Both the position numbers and the translations under genes were made by a program. Shown here one piece after another: positions 39,541-48,078 of a DNA stretch of 64,000 nucleotides. The stretch comes from Nitrosospira sp. 56-18 (GTDB taxonomy: Bacteria; Pseudomonadota; Gammaproteobacteria; Burkholderiales; Nitrosomonadaceae). Under the pieces are notes generated by a model. The model worked only from the letters and a program-made list of their open reading frames with translations. It searched no databases and was not told the origin of the DNA. Within the stretch, counting starts at the first letter, position 1. Every line of letters begins with the position of its first letter. The stretch lies in NCBI GenBank assembly GCA_001899235.1, contig MKVR01000017.1, positions 17,876-81,875 of the forward strand, read 5' to 3'.

Positions 39541-40156
39541 TTGTTGAGTTCTGTTGAGAAGAAGATCAGTTCGATTGGTCCCTGCCGGCCAAGAAAGAAA
39601 CCGGCAGCAAATTGAAAAAGGCTGATCCTCGCGCCACATCCATCAGCGGCTGCAGGATAAGAATAGTTGGGTGCGCGCCACGACGGGTGCCGATTGCGGC
39701 GCAGGCTTGCGGTGAAGAGGGTTGGAAGGGGAGGCGATGGGTTGCGTTTCACTCCACCCATCCTACGGAAGCATTGTCAATATTCCAGAATCAGAAGCCG
39801 AGACGATGGGTTGCGTTTCACTCCACCCATCCTACCCCTACAGAGCTTTCTGAACGTCGTAGCAAGGCCATACGGAGCTACCCATCCTTTCGTCCCACCC
39901 TACCGTCCAAATCACCAGCGGTCGCCACGGCAAGATGATCAGGCGTGCGCCATAGCGAGCAATATCGGGTTTGGTTCATTAGAGCGCGCCGTACGGTTGC
40001 CTTCTTACCAATTCATCACTCCCGCCCCATTGATTCCGCTATGTGTCCACCCTTGCCAGTAGAATCAATCCTGCTCTCTGCCGCGATTTATAAAAATTTA
40101 CATATTAATTGATAAGTTGGCACATTTGTCTTTTTTGTGCCAGAATACTCAAAACC
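39541..40156. other. gene-free stretch with REP units
   Basis: No gene is supported. Inverted REP units lie at 39,735-39,766 and 39,804-39,835 ('cgatgggttgcgtttcactc...cctac'), both in the same orientation. The end of the stretch is AT-rich and carries the vapBC promoter region. Confidence 0.6.
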
Positions 40157-40423
40157 ATGCCAAAACACATCACCCAAACCGAAATTCATCTGGGACCTCA
40201 AGGCCGCCTGGTCATTCCCGCTCCGCTCAGGCGCTTCCTTGGATTTGAATCCGGAGATAGCCTGATCGCCCGGATGGAAAACGGCCGTCTGGTTCTGGAA
40301 AAAGCCGGCACGATCAGGGAGCGGCTCAAGAACCGTTTTGCCCGGCTGCCGTCAGCTACCAGCCTGGCTGAAGAATTGATCAAGGAACGGCGCGAGGCGG
40401 CAAAACAGGAAGCGAGTGAATGA
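40157..40423 (+). CDS. vapB: AbrB/SpoVT-type antitoxin (VapB)
   Basis: An 88-residue antitoxin. The AbrB swapped-hairpin fold is seen in 'IHLGPQGRLVIPAPLRRFLG', 'FESGDSLIARMENGRLVLEK'; the C-terminus ('SLAEELIKERREAAKQ') would wrap the toxin. An upstream ATG (40,109) extends the frame, but the family starts near 'MPKHITQTEI', so I choose 40,157. It overlaps vapC by 4 bp. Confidence 0.9.
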   Translation: MPKHITQTEIHLGPQGRLVIPAPLRRFLGFESGDSLIARMENGRLVLEKAGTIRERLKNRFARLPSATSLAEELIKERREAAKQEASE

Positions 40424-40809
40424 GCGTCGTGCTGGACGCCTCGGCTTTGCTGGGCTTCTTACAAAACGAACCCGGCGGCGATCAGGTGGAAGCGGTTCTT
40501 TCCGAAGCTGTCATTTCCAGCGTCAATTGGTCTGAAGTGGTGCAAAAGTCGGTGGCGGCAGACGTGCTTGTCGACGGCATGCGGGAAGACCTGGAGGCTC
40601 TGGGCGCGAAGATACTGCCCTTTACCGCCGAGGAAGCCGAAATCGCCGGACAACTCTGGCTGCAAACCCGTACGGTAGGCTTGTCGCTGGGGGATCGTGC
40701 CTGCCTGAGCCTGGGGATGCGGCTGCAGGCGCCGGTGCTGACCGCCGATCAAGTTTGGATCACACTGAAACTGCCTGTTACCGTTCGTAGCATTCGCCCG
40801 CCTATTTGA
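40420..40809 (+). CDS. vapC: PIN-domain toxin VapC
   Basis: A 129-residue PIN ribonuclease. Acidic metal-binding residues are visible in 'VVLDASALLGFLQNEPG', 'ISSVNWSEVVQKSVAAD' and 'LSLGDRACLSLGMRLQAPVL', 'TADQVW'. Translation is coupled to vapB through an ATGA overlap. It would cleave tRNA or other RNA when free of its antitoxin. Confidence 0.92.
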   Translation: MSVVLDASALLGFLQNEPGGDQVEAVLSEAVISSVNWSEVVQKSVAADVLVDGMREDLEALGAKILPFTAEEAEIAGQLWLQTRTVGLSLGDRACLSLGMRLQAPVLTADQVWITLKLPVTVRSIRPPI

Positions 40810-40867
40810 AGTCCGTAGGGCGAACCTGCGGCATACTCCCGGTTCGGATGCTTTTTATCCGAAAATC

Positions 40868-40950
40868 GCTGCCGCCCAGCGGCGGCCATCACCGAAGCCG
40901 TCAACCCGGATCGCCAGGGAACATGGACGAGACGAGGAGGCCCTCGCCAC
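40868..40950 (+). mobile_element. fragment of Y1 transposase 3' region
   Basis: This stretch matches 38,430-38,510 of the Y1 transposase gene ('gccgcccagcggcggccatc', 'gggaacatggacgagacgag') with some substitutions. Only the linker-to-HTH portion is present, so it is a fragment of a second copy. Confidence 0.75.
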
Positions 40951-40970
40951 AGCTTCTTTTTAGGCTTGAA

Positions 40971-40996
40971 CAAATATACCAAATTTGGTATATTTG
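40971..40996. promoter_or_regulatory. perfect 26-bp palindrome, probable operator
   Basis: 'caaatatacc' 'aaattt' 'ggtatatttg' is a perfect inverted repeat 23 bp before the toxin start codon of the HigBA-like pair. Such a palindrome over a promoter is typical of autoregulated toxin-antitoxin operons. Confidence 0.75.
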
Positions 40997-41018
40997 GGGT
41001 AATGAGGATGAGGCAGGC

Positions 41019-41377
41019 ATGGGGCATGAGAAACCGTTGCATTGGGTCGGTTCTGCGAAGAAGGACTATCAGGCTTTTCCCCAGAGGTGCAGGATGACAT
41101 GGGTTATGCGCTGGGTTTAGCCCAGCTTGGCGGCAGGCATTCGCACGCCAAGCCATGGAAGGGTGAAGGCCCCGGCGTATTCGAGGTTGTTGAAGACCAC
41201 CGGGGTGATACCCATTGCGCCATCTACACTGTGCGGCGTGCCGGAATAGTGTATGTTCTGCATGCGTTCCAGAAGAAATCGAAGTCCGGAATCAAGACAT
41301 CGCAAGACGATGTGAAGCTGATCGGTGAACGGCTGAAACGCGCCCGACAGGATTATGAAAGGAGAGGAATGCCATGA
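41019..41377 (+). pseudogene. HigB/Gp49-type toxin with a frameshift
   Basis: The reading starts 'MGHEKPLHWVGSAKKDYQAF' in one frame and continues 'EVQDDMGYALGLAQLGGRHS', 'KPWKGEGPGVFEVVEDHRGD', 'IVYVLHAFQKKSKSGIKTS' in another. This is the phage-derived Gp49-like (HigB) mRNA-interferase fold. The switch falls at about 41,076-41,083 in a 'ttttcccc' run and needs one missing base. The toxin is therefore probably inactive unless ribosomes slip or the base is a sequencing error. It overlaps the antitoxin start by 4 bp. Confidence 0.8.
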
Positions 41378-41709
41378 GCCAGATTGACGACATTATCATC
41401 ACCCGCGGCACGGGCAACGTGTTTGAGGATCTCGGCATGCCAGATGCCACTGAGCGTCAAACTAAAACGCGTCTGGCCTTTGCTGTCAACGAAGCGTTAA
41501 AGGTGCGCAAGCTGAAGCAACGGGAGGTGGCGGAGATTCTGGGAATTCCGCAGTCCAAAGTATCCGTGCTAAAAAATTATCGCCTGGATCAGTTTTCCGT
41601 CGAGCGCCTGATGGAGTTTCTGACAGCATTGAATCATGATGTTGAAATCATGATTCGCCCCCGCACCCGGGCGGGGGTGGGGCATATCGCTGTGCTGGCC
41701 GTGCAATAA
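41374..41709 (+). CDS. HigA-like XRE antitoxin
   Basis: A 111-residue antitoxin with an XRE-type HTH in the middle: 'RLAFAVNEALKVRKLKQREV', 'AEILGIPQSKVSVLKNYRLD', then 'FSVERLMEFLTALNHDVEIM'. This type follows Gp49-like toxins. It remains open while the toxin gene is frameshifted. It likely binds the 26-bp palindrome upstream. Confidence 0.9.
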   Translation: MSQIDDIIITRGTGNVFEDLGMPDATERQTKTRLAFAVNEALKVRKLKQREVAEILGIPQSKVSVLKNYRLDQFSVERLMEFLTALNHDVEIMIRPRTRAGVGHIAVLAVQ

Positions 41710-42377
41710 AGATTCTTCTTCCCGGCGGATGGTTCTTATGCCAGCAGGGGTTACAGTTTGAAGGAGATTGATGGAAAAAGAGCCGGATAGATTATAAATG
41801 TGATGTTTGGTTTCCTTTTGGTGCCCATTCCTGGTCATATATCGGCGATGCTCAGGGGAGAATACCCATGCAACCATTGTCAACATTCGATGACAAGCTT
41901 CTGGCGATTGCGAAACATCAGGTACTGTCGGTATTCTTTGATTGTAATGTTTCTTGATTGACCCATTGTCGGCAAGTCTGTACGCATCGTTAAGGCGCCT
42001 CAGGTTAAAACCACCGGCCTTAGCCGGTCAGTCTTATCCTGGGTAGGATGGGTGGAGCAAAGCGTAACCCATCATTTTCCCGGTGCTGGATAGATGTTTT
42101 TTGATGGGTTGCGTTTCACTCCACCCATCCTACTTCAACCGCATGCCATTCATATTCATGGTATTTTCGAGCCGGATCGATAGTATTTGATGCATTACTC
42201 ATCTGGGCCAAAAATAGCCATGACCAGTTAGCCGTAGGTGCTGATTTGGTAACGTTAGTACAAGGAAGGCTACTAAAGGGCCGCCTTAATGGAGGAGCAG
42301 GCTCGAATTGATCTGTATATCTGTACATTGCGGCGGCGACAAGCATTGGCGTTAAACAAAAAGACCGGAATTTACCC
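41710..42377. other. gene-free stretch with REP pair
   Basis: Apart from the REP pair at 42,043-42,133 and the short hairpin 'ccaccggccttagccggt' before it, nothing is supported. A piece of the Y1 transposase 3' end ('cagcaggggttacagtttga') appears at about 41,740-41,765. Confidence 0.5.
42043..42133 (+). repeat. 91-bp REP pair (BIME-like)
   Basis: Near-identical to the copies at 20,024 and 39,334. It is preceded by the same 'cttatcctgg' word as the 39,334 copy, and both are preceded by an 'accggc-ttag-ccg' hairpin, so the repeated unit extends about 35 bp to the left. Confidence 0.92.
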
Positions 42378-43643
42378 ATGTTGGCCAGCGCCCTGAAACC
42401 CATACCCCATATCATCCAGCAGCACGCCGAGGAATCCGCGCATTTGCGCCTCATGCGCTCGGTTCTTGTGTCCGCTCCCCACGTCAAGCTCCATCATCTT
42501 CGCCGTCTGGATGATCGTCTGGCGGCTCACCTCGACGGATTGGCGGTGGCGGGGGAGTATGGTTCGAGTGTGTGCGAGTCGGCGCTGGGGTCGCCGGGAA
42601 TGGGTGAGGTGTTCGCGGCAACCGTGCGGGCGATCGAGGAGAAAGACAAGCGGCGGCTGGATAAGCTGTTTGCCTTGGCTATCGCCGTGCCGGCAGCCCA
42701 GCCCGGCTTGATTTCTGCTTTTGGCTGGGTATCGGCTTCGCATCTGCAAGGGACCGTTGCCCGGCTTCTTGCCTCGCCGGAACCATTCAAGCGCGGGGCG
42801 GGAATCGCCGCCTGCGTGATGCATCGCGTCGATCCGGACGCTTCGCTGAATACGGCAATTACCGATCCTGATGTGCTTCTGCGAGCGCGTGCCTTGCGCG
42901 TGGCGGGCGAGCTGGGGCGGCGTGATCTGCTTGCTGCGTGCATGGCGGCACTGACGGACGAGGACGCCTCGTGCCGTTTTTGGGCTGCGCATTCAGCGGG
43001 TTTGCTGGGCGACCGGGACAAGGCCGTCTACCTCCTGGAAGATGCCGCGCTGCATGGCGGCCCATACCGTATGGGTGCGTTGCAACTGGTGCTCAAGCTG
43101 CTGCCGCTGCCGCAAGCGAACGGACTTCTCAAGATTCTTGCCCGCGACCCGGCGAACCAGCGCCTTTTTGTTCAAGGCGCAGGCATTGCGGGCGATCCTT
43201 ATTACGTTCCCTGGCTGATCAGGCAGATGGAGGACCTGAAGCTCGCCCGGCTTGCGGGCGAATCGTTCAGCTTTATCACCGGCCTTGACCTGGCGTATCT
43301 CGATCTCGAACGCAAGCCCCCTGAAGGCGTGGAGTTCGGCCCGAATGACAACCCGGAAGACGACAACGTGGCGATGGACGAGGACGACAGTCTGCCCTGG
43401 CCCGACCCGGTAAGGATTCAGGCATGGTGGGATACGAACAAGGGTAATTTTACTGATGGCCAGCGCTATTTTATGGGCGCCCCGGTTACTCCCGGGCATT
43501 GCACCCACGTTCTTAAGGAAAGTTACCAGCGGCAGCGAATCGCCGCGGCTCTGTATCTGTGCCTGCTCGAACCCGGCACCAAACTCTTTCCGATTGCCGC
43601 TCCCGCCTGGCGGCAACAGCGCTGGTTGGCGAAGATGGAGTGA
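42378..43643 (+). CDS. TIGR02270-family HEAT-like protein, T6SS-associated
   Basis: A 421-residue TIGR02270 protein. Its middle is an alpha-helical HEAT-like repeat ('LLRARALRVAGELGRRDLLA', 'CRFWAAHSAGLLGDRDKAVY'), and its C-terminus carries the family ending 'DGQRYFMGAPVTPGHCTHVL', 'RQRIAAALYLCLLEPG'. The family is encoded in T6SS and effector loci and may act as an effector adaptor. The stop overlaps a GTG start of the next gene (GTGA at 43,640), implying coupling. Confidence 0.85.
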   Translation: MLASALKPIPHIIQQHAEESAHLRLMRSVLVSAPHVKLHHLRRLDDRLAAHLDGLAVAGEYGSSVCESALGSPGMGEVFAATVRAIEEKDKRRLDKLFALAIAVPAAQPGLISAFGWVSASHLQGTVARLLASPEPFKRGAGIAACVMHRVDPDASLNTAITDPDVLLRARALRVAGELGRRDLLAACMAALTDEDASCRFWAAHSAGLLGDRDKAVYLLEDAALHGGPYRMGALQLVLKLLPLPQANGLLKILARDPANQRLFVQGAGIAGDPYYVPWLIRQMEDLKLARLAGESFSFITGLDLAYLDLERKPPEGVEFGPNDNPEDDNVAMDEDDSLPWPDPVRIQAWWDTNKGNFTDGQRYFMGAPVTPGHCTHVLKESYQRQRIAAALYLCLLEPGTKLFPIAAPAWRQQRWLAKME

Positions 43644-44467
43644 TCTATAACGGCACTATAAAAGAAAGATGGGCTAAGGCAATAATGGGCGAAAATCTAC
43701 CTGGACCGCGCGGTACAAGATATGACATGTCTCAGATTGATCAGGGAACGATGTGTCGCGCTCAATCAGGGGTTCCTGGTCCAGCAGGTAAAACATCTGC
43801 AGCTGCAGTGGAGAGCCGTGGCAACCATGATGAGCCCATGTCAGGAGGAATTCTCTTTGCGGTAGGGCAGGCCAGTGTGATTCGTATTCCCATCCCTGGT
43901 ACCAACGGACTTGCAATAGAGTTGAGTCCAAAAGGTTTCATTCCCCGTGGGGGATCAACCTCGACTCTATTCTTTCAAGATAGTGCGGGAAGACGTCTTC
44001 TTCGGCTTGACTATGGATTTAATAGAACAACTAATACTATTGATTACCACTGGAACCAGAGAGGCACATTCGCTGACTTCAATATTGCAGACCACTCTGC
44101 TGCAGGCAGGTCTGGATTGGCCGCTTATCATATAGTGAAATATTTCCGGTATGCGGGGCGTGTAGTAATAGTTGCCGGTATGGTTATCGATATTGTTTCG
44201 ATTGCACAGGCCAGCAAGCCCTTGAAACGTGCTTCTGAGGTTGCGGCCGGATGGGCGGGAGCTTGGGTAGGCTGCAAGGTAATTGGAGCCGGAGGCGCCG
44301 CAATAGGTACGTTGGCGTCGCCACTAGGAACGGCAGTCGGTGGAATTGGAGGTTGCATAATTGGCGGTATAGGCGGATATCGAGGTGGATCCATTCTTGC
44401 CTCTGAAGTTTATGACTGGGCGGAAGGTACATTTTTTAAACCTCTGCCTGAAGCAGCGGGACCATGA
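43640..44467 (+). CDS. putative membrane-acting T6SS effector with glycine-zipper C-terminus
   Basis: A protein of 275 residues from GTG 43,640, or 260 from ATG 43,685. The middle ('GGSTSTLFFQDSAGRRLLRL', 'YHWNQRGTFADFNIADHSAA') resembles modules found before toxin domains. The C-terminus has a hydrophobic helix ('YAGRVVIVAGMVIDIVSIAQ') and a Gly-rich double segment ('VIGAGGAAIGTLASPLGTAV', 'GGIGGCIIGGIGGYRGGSIL') like glycine-zipper pore formers. It is flanked by a TIGR02270 adaptor-like gene and, through an ATGA overlap, a candidate immunity gene. The toxin role is inferred from this layout. Confidence 0.6.
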   Translation: MIYNGTIKERWAKAIMGENLPGPRGTRYDMSQIDQGTMCRAQSGVPGPAGKTSAAAVESRGNHDEPMSGGILFAVGQASVIRIPIPGTNGLAIELSPKGFIPRGGSTSTLFFQDSAGRRLLRLDYGFNRTTNTIDYHWNQRGTFADFNIADHSAAGRSGLAAYHIVKYFRYAGRVVIVAGMVIDIVSIAQASKPLKRASEVAAGWAGAWVGCKVIGAGGAAIGTLASPLGTAVGGIGGCIIGGIGGYRGGSILASEVYDWAEGTFFKPLPEAAGP

Positions 44468-45162
44468 CTAAAACAACTGTTATGATCTGCCGCGATCCCA
44501 AGGGCTTAAATCGGCAGCTCGTTCCGCTACTGCCGGCGACCGGGGCTATAACACTGATAGGCTGGAAGCAAATTCCGGAGCCGGTGGATGGCGGAGTGCC
44601 AAACGATGTTGCTATGATGTTGGCACGTGCATTTACTTCCGTTGCCCGTGTCACATTTTTTGGGATCTCCGAAGCTGATGTTACATCCAGGGATTGGTTA
44701 CTGCTTAAAGAGGATTTTGTTCGTGCTGTGAACAAACGGGGATTGATTGGCCGTGCCCAACAACTCATTGACCGTATCCCTTATAACGCCGTGCTGGTTT
44801 CGACTCGCCAAGCAAAAACTGTTATACGTTTATTTGATGAACCAGCTTTTCCTTGGTGGCTGGAGGGACAAATAGTTCTGCTTTCAAGTACCGAAGGTCC
44901 GCCGCCGCTACTTGATATCAAATCGGTTATTTCTCTTTTAGATAATGATGACAGTTCCAGACAGCGAGAGACCTGCCTTGATGCGGGAATTCTGGGAATA
45001 ATACGCCCTGGTGTTGATGGGGATATTGCTGGTTTTCTCTCCCTAGACCCCTCTATCGAAGCCCAGTTACTCTCTACGCTCGAGGATGAATCTACATGTT
45101 CGGGCTTCGACTGGTCAGTATTATGCGAAGCTGAGTTTGGCGAACGTTTTGCGGGGGCATAA
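44464..45162 (+). CDS. putative immunity protein of the downstream effector operon
   Basis: A 232-residue protein starting within the stop codon of the preceding effector gene. It looks soluble, alpha/beta ('TVMICRDPKGLNRQLVPLLP', 'VARVTFFGISEADVTSRDWL', 'GQIVLLSSTEGPPPLLDIKS'), acidic at the C-terminus. No family recognised. Immunity is inferred from the overlap. A soluble immunity protein would be less expected for a pore former, so a different role is possible. Confidence 0.55.
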   Translation: MTKTTVMICRDPKGLNRQLVPLLPATGAITLIGWKQIPEPVDGGVPNDVAMMLARAFTSVARVTFFGISEADVTSRDWLLLKEDFVRAVNKRGLIGRAQQLIDRIPYNAVLVSTRQAKTVIRLFDEPAFPWWLEGQIVLLSSTEGPPPLLDIKSVISLLDNDDSSRQRETCLDAGILGIIRPGVDGDIAGFLSLDPSIEAQLLSTLEDESTCSGFDWSVLCEAEFGERFAGA

Positions 45163-45206
45163 TCTGTGTGCTACCGATTTCCTTAAGTTGACTCAGGCTA
45201 TTGACT

Positions 45207-45222
45207 GGACTAAACTTAGTCC
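45207..45222. promoter_or_regulatory. inverted repeat upstream of Phd-type antitoxin
   Basis: 'ggactaa' 'ac' 'ttagtcc' lies 25 bp before the start codon and is a candidate operator for the antitoxin. Confidence 0.55.
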
Positions 45223-45246
45223 GACTTATAGCCGCGATCAGTCTCC

Positions 45247-45498
45247 ATGATTACGATCAATATCCATGAGGCGAAGACTCATCTATCCCGATTTGTCGAG
45301 CAGGCGGCGGCGGGGGAAGAAATAATCATTGCCAAGGCTGGCAAGCCGATGGCGAAATTGGTACCGCTGCAAGACCCGACATCCCGCAGAAAACTCGGTT
45401 TATTCAAGGGGCAATTGAATGTGCCGGATGATTTCGATGCTCCCCTGGACGATGAGTCAATCGCCCGGTTTGAAAACACCCGTATCGATCCTTCCTGA
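45247..45498 (+). CDS. Phd/YefM-type antitoxin
   Basis: An 83-residue antitoxin: 'INIHEAKTHLSRFVEQAAAG', 'EEIIIAKAGKPMAKLVPLQD' is the Phd/YefM DNA-binding fold; the tail 'LDDESIARFENTRIDPS' would block the toxin. It precedes the PIN toxin by 9 bp. Confidence 0.92.
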   Translation: MITINIHEAKTHLSRFVEQAAAGEEIIIAKAGKPMAKLVPLQDPTSRRKLGLFKGQLNVPDDFDAPLDDESIARFENTRIDPS

Positions 45499-45507
45499 GT
45501 TTGTAAG

Positions 45508-45900
45508 GTGCGATTCCTGCTTGATACGCATATTCTGCTCTGGTCGCTGAATACGCCCGAGCGTTTGCCTCGTCCGCTGAGGGAACAACTGGAATCACCG
45601 GCAACAGAAGTCTGGTTCAGCGCCGCCAGCATCTGGGAAATTGCCATCAAATCCGCTTTAGGAAAGATCAGTTTTTGTTATCCGCCAGAGCAGATTGCCG
45701 AAGCGGCAAGGAAGACCGGGTTCATGGAAATTCCGGTCTCTTCGACGCATGCCGCAGGTGTGGCGCGCCTGGCCATGCATCACCATGATCCATTTGACCG
45801 TTTGCTGATAGCCCAGGCATTGGAAATGCCGGCCCGTTTTGTCACAGCAGATGCAGCGTTGGCTGTCTATTCCGGAATGATCGAATTGGTGGAAAAATAA
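45508..45900 (+). CDS. vapC: PIN-domain toxin VapC
   Basis: A 130-residue PIN ribonuclease starting with GTG: 'RFLLDTHILLWSLNTPERLP', 'VWFSAASIWEIAIKSALGKI', 'HHHDPFDRLLIAQALEMPAR', 'FVTADAAL'. The conserved acidic residues (D of LLDTH, E of WEI, D of DPFDR, D of TADAAL) are all present. Paired with the Phd-type antitoxin. Confidence 0.92.
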   Translation: MRFLLDTHILLWSLNTPERLPRPLREQLESPATEVWFSAASIWEIAIKSALGKISFCYPPEQIAEAARKTGFMEIPVSSTHAAGVARLAMHHHDPFDRLLIAQALEMPARFVTADAALAVYSGMIELVEK

Positions 45901-46434
45901 AAAGGATGATTGCCGGCTTCGGTCTGGCTCCCACTAGGCAATCCAGGAAGATGATGGGTTACGTTTCACTCCACTCCTCCTACGGCTACTGATGTCCCAC
46001 CCAGTTGATGCAGGAAAATGATGGGTTACGTTTCACTCCACCCATCCTACACGGTTACCTGGGCTGCTGCCCATCCATCCTTCCTCCTTCGGATATCATC
46101 ATGTATCATCTGTTTTCCCGCTTCAGTCCTCTTCCGCTCGGGCATGGGCGAATGCGGACCGGGGGTTGAATCAAATTGAATTCCATCGGATACCTGTGGG
46201 TTGGATTTAAGCCCATTCATGGTCTATAAACCCGGTATAGGTTACAGAAAATATCTCGCAGCCCTGATCACGGGCTGACTGGATTGCCGGGTATCACGGG
46301 GGTGAACGACAAAGGTGTGAAATGCATCACCGCATTGCTATGGCGATTTTCATATCGGCCGTCTGCATCATGCAGGAAAGTAGATTATTCAGAGCTGTTG
46401 AACGGCGATAACAACGAGGCCAAGGGGAGGCTCG
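45901..46434. other. gene-free stretch with REP units and ppkA upstream region
   Basis: REP units in one orientation lie at 45,952-45,983 and 46,019-46,050 ('tgatgggttacgtttcactc...cctac'). The rest to 46,434 is the ppkA leader, without recognisable gene. Confidence 0.65.
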
Positions 46435-48078
46435 ATGCTGGAACAAATCGGTCGCTTCAAGATCATTGAAGAGCTGGGCAGGGGGGGCATGGCGGTCGTT
46501 TACAAGGCCTATGATCCCAACATCAACCGCCCGCTCGCGATCAAGGTGCTATTGGAAGAGCGTTGCGCCAACAAGGAGTATCGTTCGCGCTTCCTGGCGG
46601 AGGCAAAAGCCGCCGGCCTCTTGTCCCATCCCAACATTGTCACTATCTTCGATATCGGCGAGGTGAACGACCGCCCGTATATCGCCATGGAACTGCTCGA
46701 GGGCGAGCCGCTCGACGAGTACATGAAATCCACGCCCCGGCGCTCCCTGCGCGACGATCTGGGCATCGGCATCCAGCTGGCAAAGGCGCTGCATTATGCC
46801 CACAGCAAGGGCGTGGTCCATCGCGATATCAAGCCCAGCAACATTATCCGGGTCAAGGGCACCAATAACGTGAAAATCACGGATTTCGGCATCGCGCGGG
46901 TCGAAGATCCCGAAAGGACCAGGCAGACGCAGATGGGAGAAGTGCTGGGCACGCCCCAGTACATGTCGCCGGAGCAGGCCCTGGGAAAAAATGTCGATGC
47001 ACGGTCTGATCTTTATTCGGTCGGAGTCGTGCTTTACCAGTTGCTGACGGGAAAAAAACCGTTCGAAGGGAACACTATCGCCACGCTGCTGCTGCAGATC
47101 ACGACCACGGAACCGCCTCCCATAGATGGACTCGTTCCTGCCCTGCCGAAATCGGTAAAGCTCATCGTCGAGCGGTTGCTCAGGAAGGACCCGGAAAAAC
47201 GGTTCCAGAGCGGCAACGATCTGGTCGCCGCGCTGATCGACGCCATCGAGGAAATCAGGCAGGACGAAATGCAGCGCGCCCGGCCAAAAATGCTGCCCAT
47301 CCGGATCAAATGGACTTTCATCATGATTGCGATCGTCTCCATCACCATGATCATCGGCACGACCTGGCTGTACAAGCGGCAGTATGCAAGCATCATCCAG
47401 CAGGCTACCGAATACGGGAGTTCGCTGGTCCGCTTCATGGCGGCGGAGAGCGCGGAGAAGGTATACAACGAGGACTGGATATTTCTGGAAGTATTCATAC
47501 AGGACGCGATGGCGGGCCAGCGCTTCGGCTATCTCAGCCTGGTGGACGGCAAGGGCATCGTCAGGGGGAGCAGCAGGCCGGAGCAGATCGGGCAGCCCTA
47601 TCACAAGATAGAAGGCGGCGAATCGTTCGGCAGCATCGGCGAGGTGGCCATGCAGCGCTATAACGTCTCCACCTCTTCCTCGATGCTGGACTTCGAGGCG
47701 CCGATCCTGTTTCGGGAGAAGGATATCGGCCGCATTCACCTTGGCATGCATTGGGACCCTCTGGAAGAACTGAGCAGGCAGATCGTGTTTACCATGCTGC
47801 TGCTTATGATCGTGACCGTCGCCGCTGCTTCGGTGGTGGCATATGCGCTTGCGAGCGCAATGTCCGCTCCCCTGCAAACCCTGAGAAAATCCCTGGAAGA
47901 AATGAAAAAAGGCAACTTCGGGTATCGCATTGCGCAGTCCAGAAAAGACGAGCTTGGAGAAATCTTCCAGTCTTTCGATGAGATGGCCGACACACTCCAG
48001 AAAAACAATGACATTACGATAGACATGAATACTCAAAAAAATAACGATCAGAAAGGGAATACGCATGGCCAGGGCTAG
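46435..48078 (+). CDS. ppkA: membrane serine/threonine kinase PpkA
   Basis: A 547-residue receptor-like kinase. The catalytic domain (~8-270) has the glycine loop 'LGRGGMAVVYKAYD', Lys37 in 'LAIKVLLEE', 'HRDIKPSN' at 129-136 and 'DFG' at 150-152. A transmembrane helix (~292-312) leads to a periplasmic sensor-like region; a second helix (~449-472) is followed by a HAMP-like segment ('SAPLQTLRKSLEEMKKGNFG'). In Pseudomonas PpkA phosphorylates the FHA protein to switch on T6SS assembly. TagH and PppA here complete that circuit. The ribosome-binding site 'aggggaggctcg' is strong. It overlaps the next gene by 14 bp. The cytoplasmic HAMP end is an unusual extra. Confidence 0.93.
   Translation: MLEQIGRFKIIEELGRGGMAVVYKAYDPNINRPLAIKVLLEERCANKEYRSRFLAEAKAAGLLSHPNIVTIFDIGEVNDRPYIAMELLEGEPLDEYMKSTPRRSLRDDLGIGIQLAKALHYAHSKGVVHRDIKPSNIIRVKGTNNVKITDFGIARVEDPERTRQTQMGEVLGTPQYMSPEQALGKNVDARSDLYSVGVVLYQLLTGKKPFEGNTIATLLLQITTTEPPPIDGLVPALPKSVKLIVERLLRKDPEKRFQSGNDLVAALIDAIEEIRQDEMQRARPKMLPIRIKWTFIMIAIVSITMIIGTTWLYKRQYASIIQQATEYGSSLVRFMAAESAEKVYNEDWIFLEVFIQDAMAGQRFGYLSLVDGKGIVRGSSRPEQIGQPYHKIEGGESFGSIGEVAMQRYNVSTSSSMLDFEAPILFREKDIGRIHLGMHWDPLEELSRQIVFTMLLLMIVTVAAASVVAYALASAMSAPLQTLRKSLEEMKKGNFGYRIAQSRKDELGEIFQSFDEMADTLQKNNDITIDMNTQKNNDQKGNTHGQG

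Noticed and set aside
39612..40062. Overlapping + strand frames in the REP region
   Set aside because: They are made largely of translated REP units ('HSTHPT'-like repeats) and have no start signals.
43559..43684. Upstream extension of the putative pore-forming effector
   Set aside because: The frame before 43,640 overlaps the TIGR02270 gene in another frame and its residues are Arg/Ser-rich shadow sequence.
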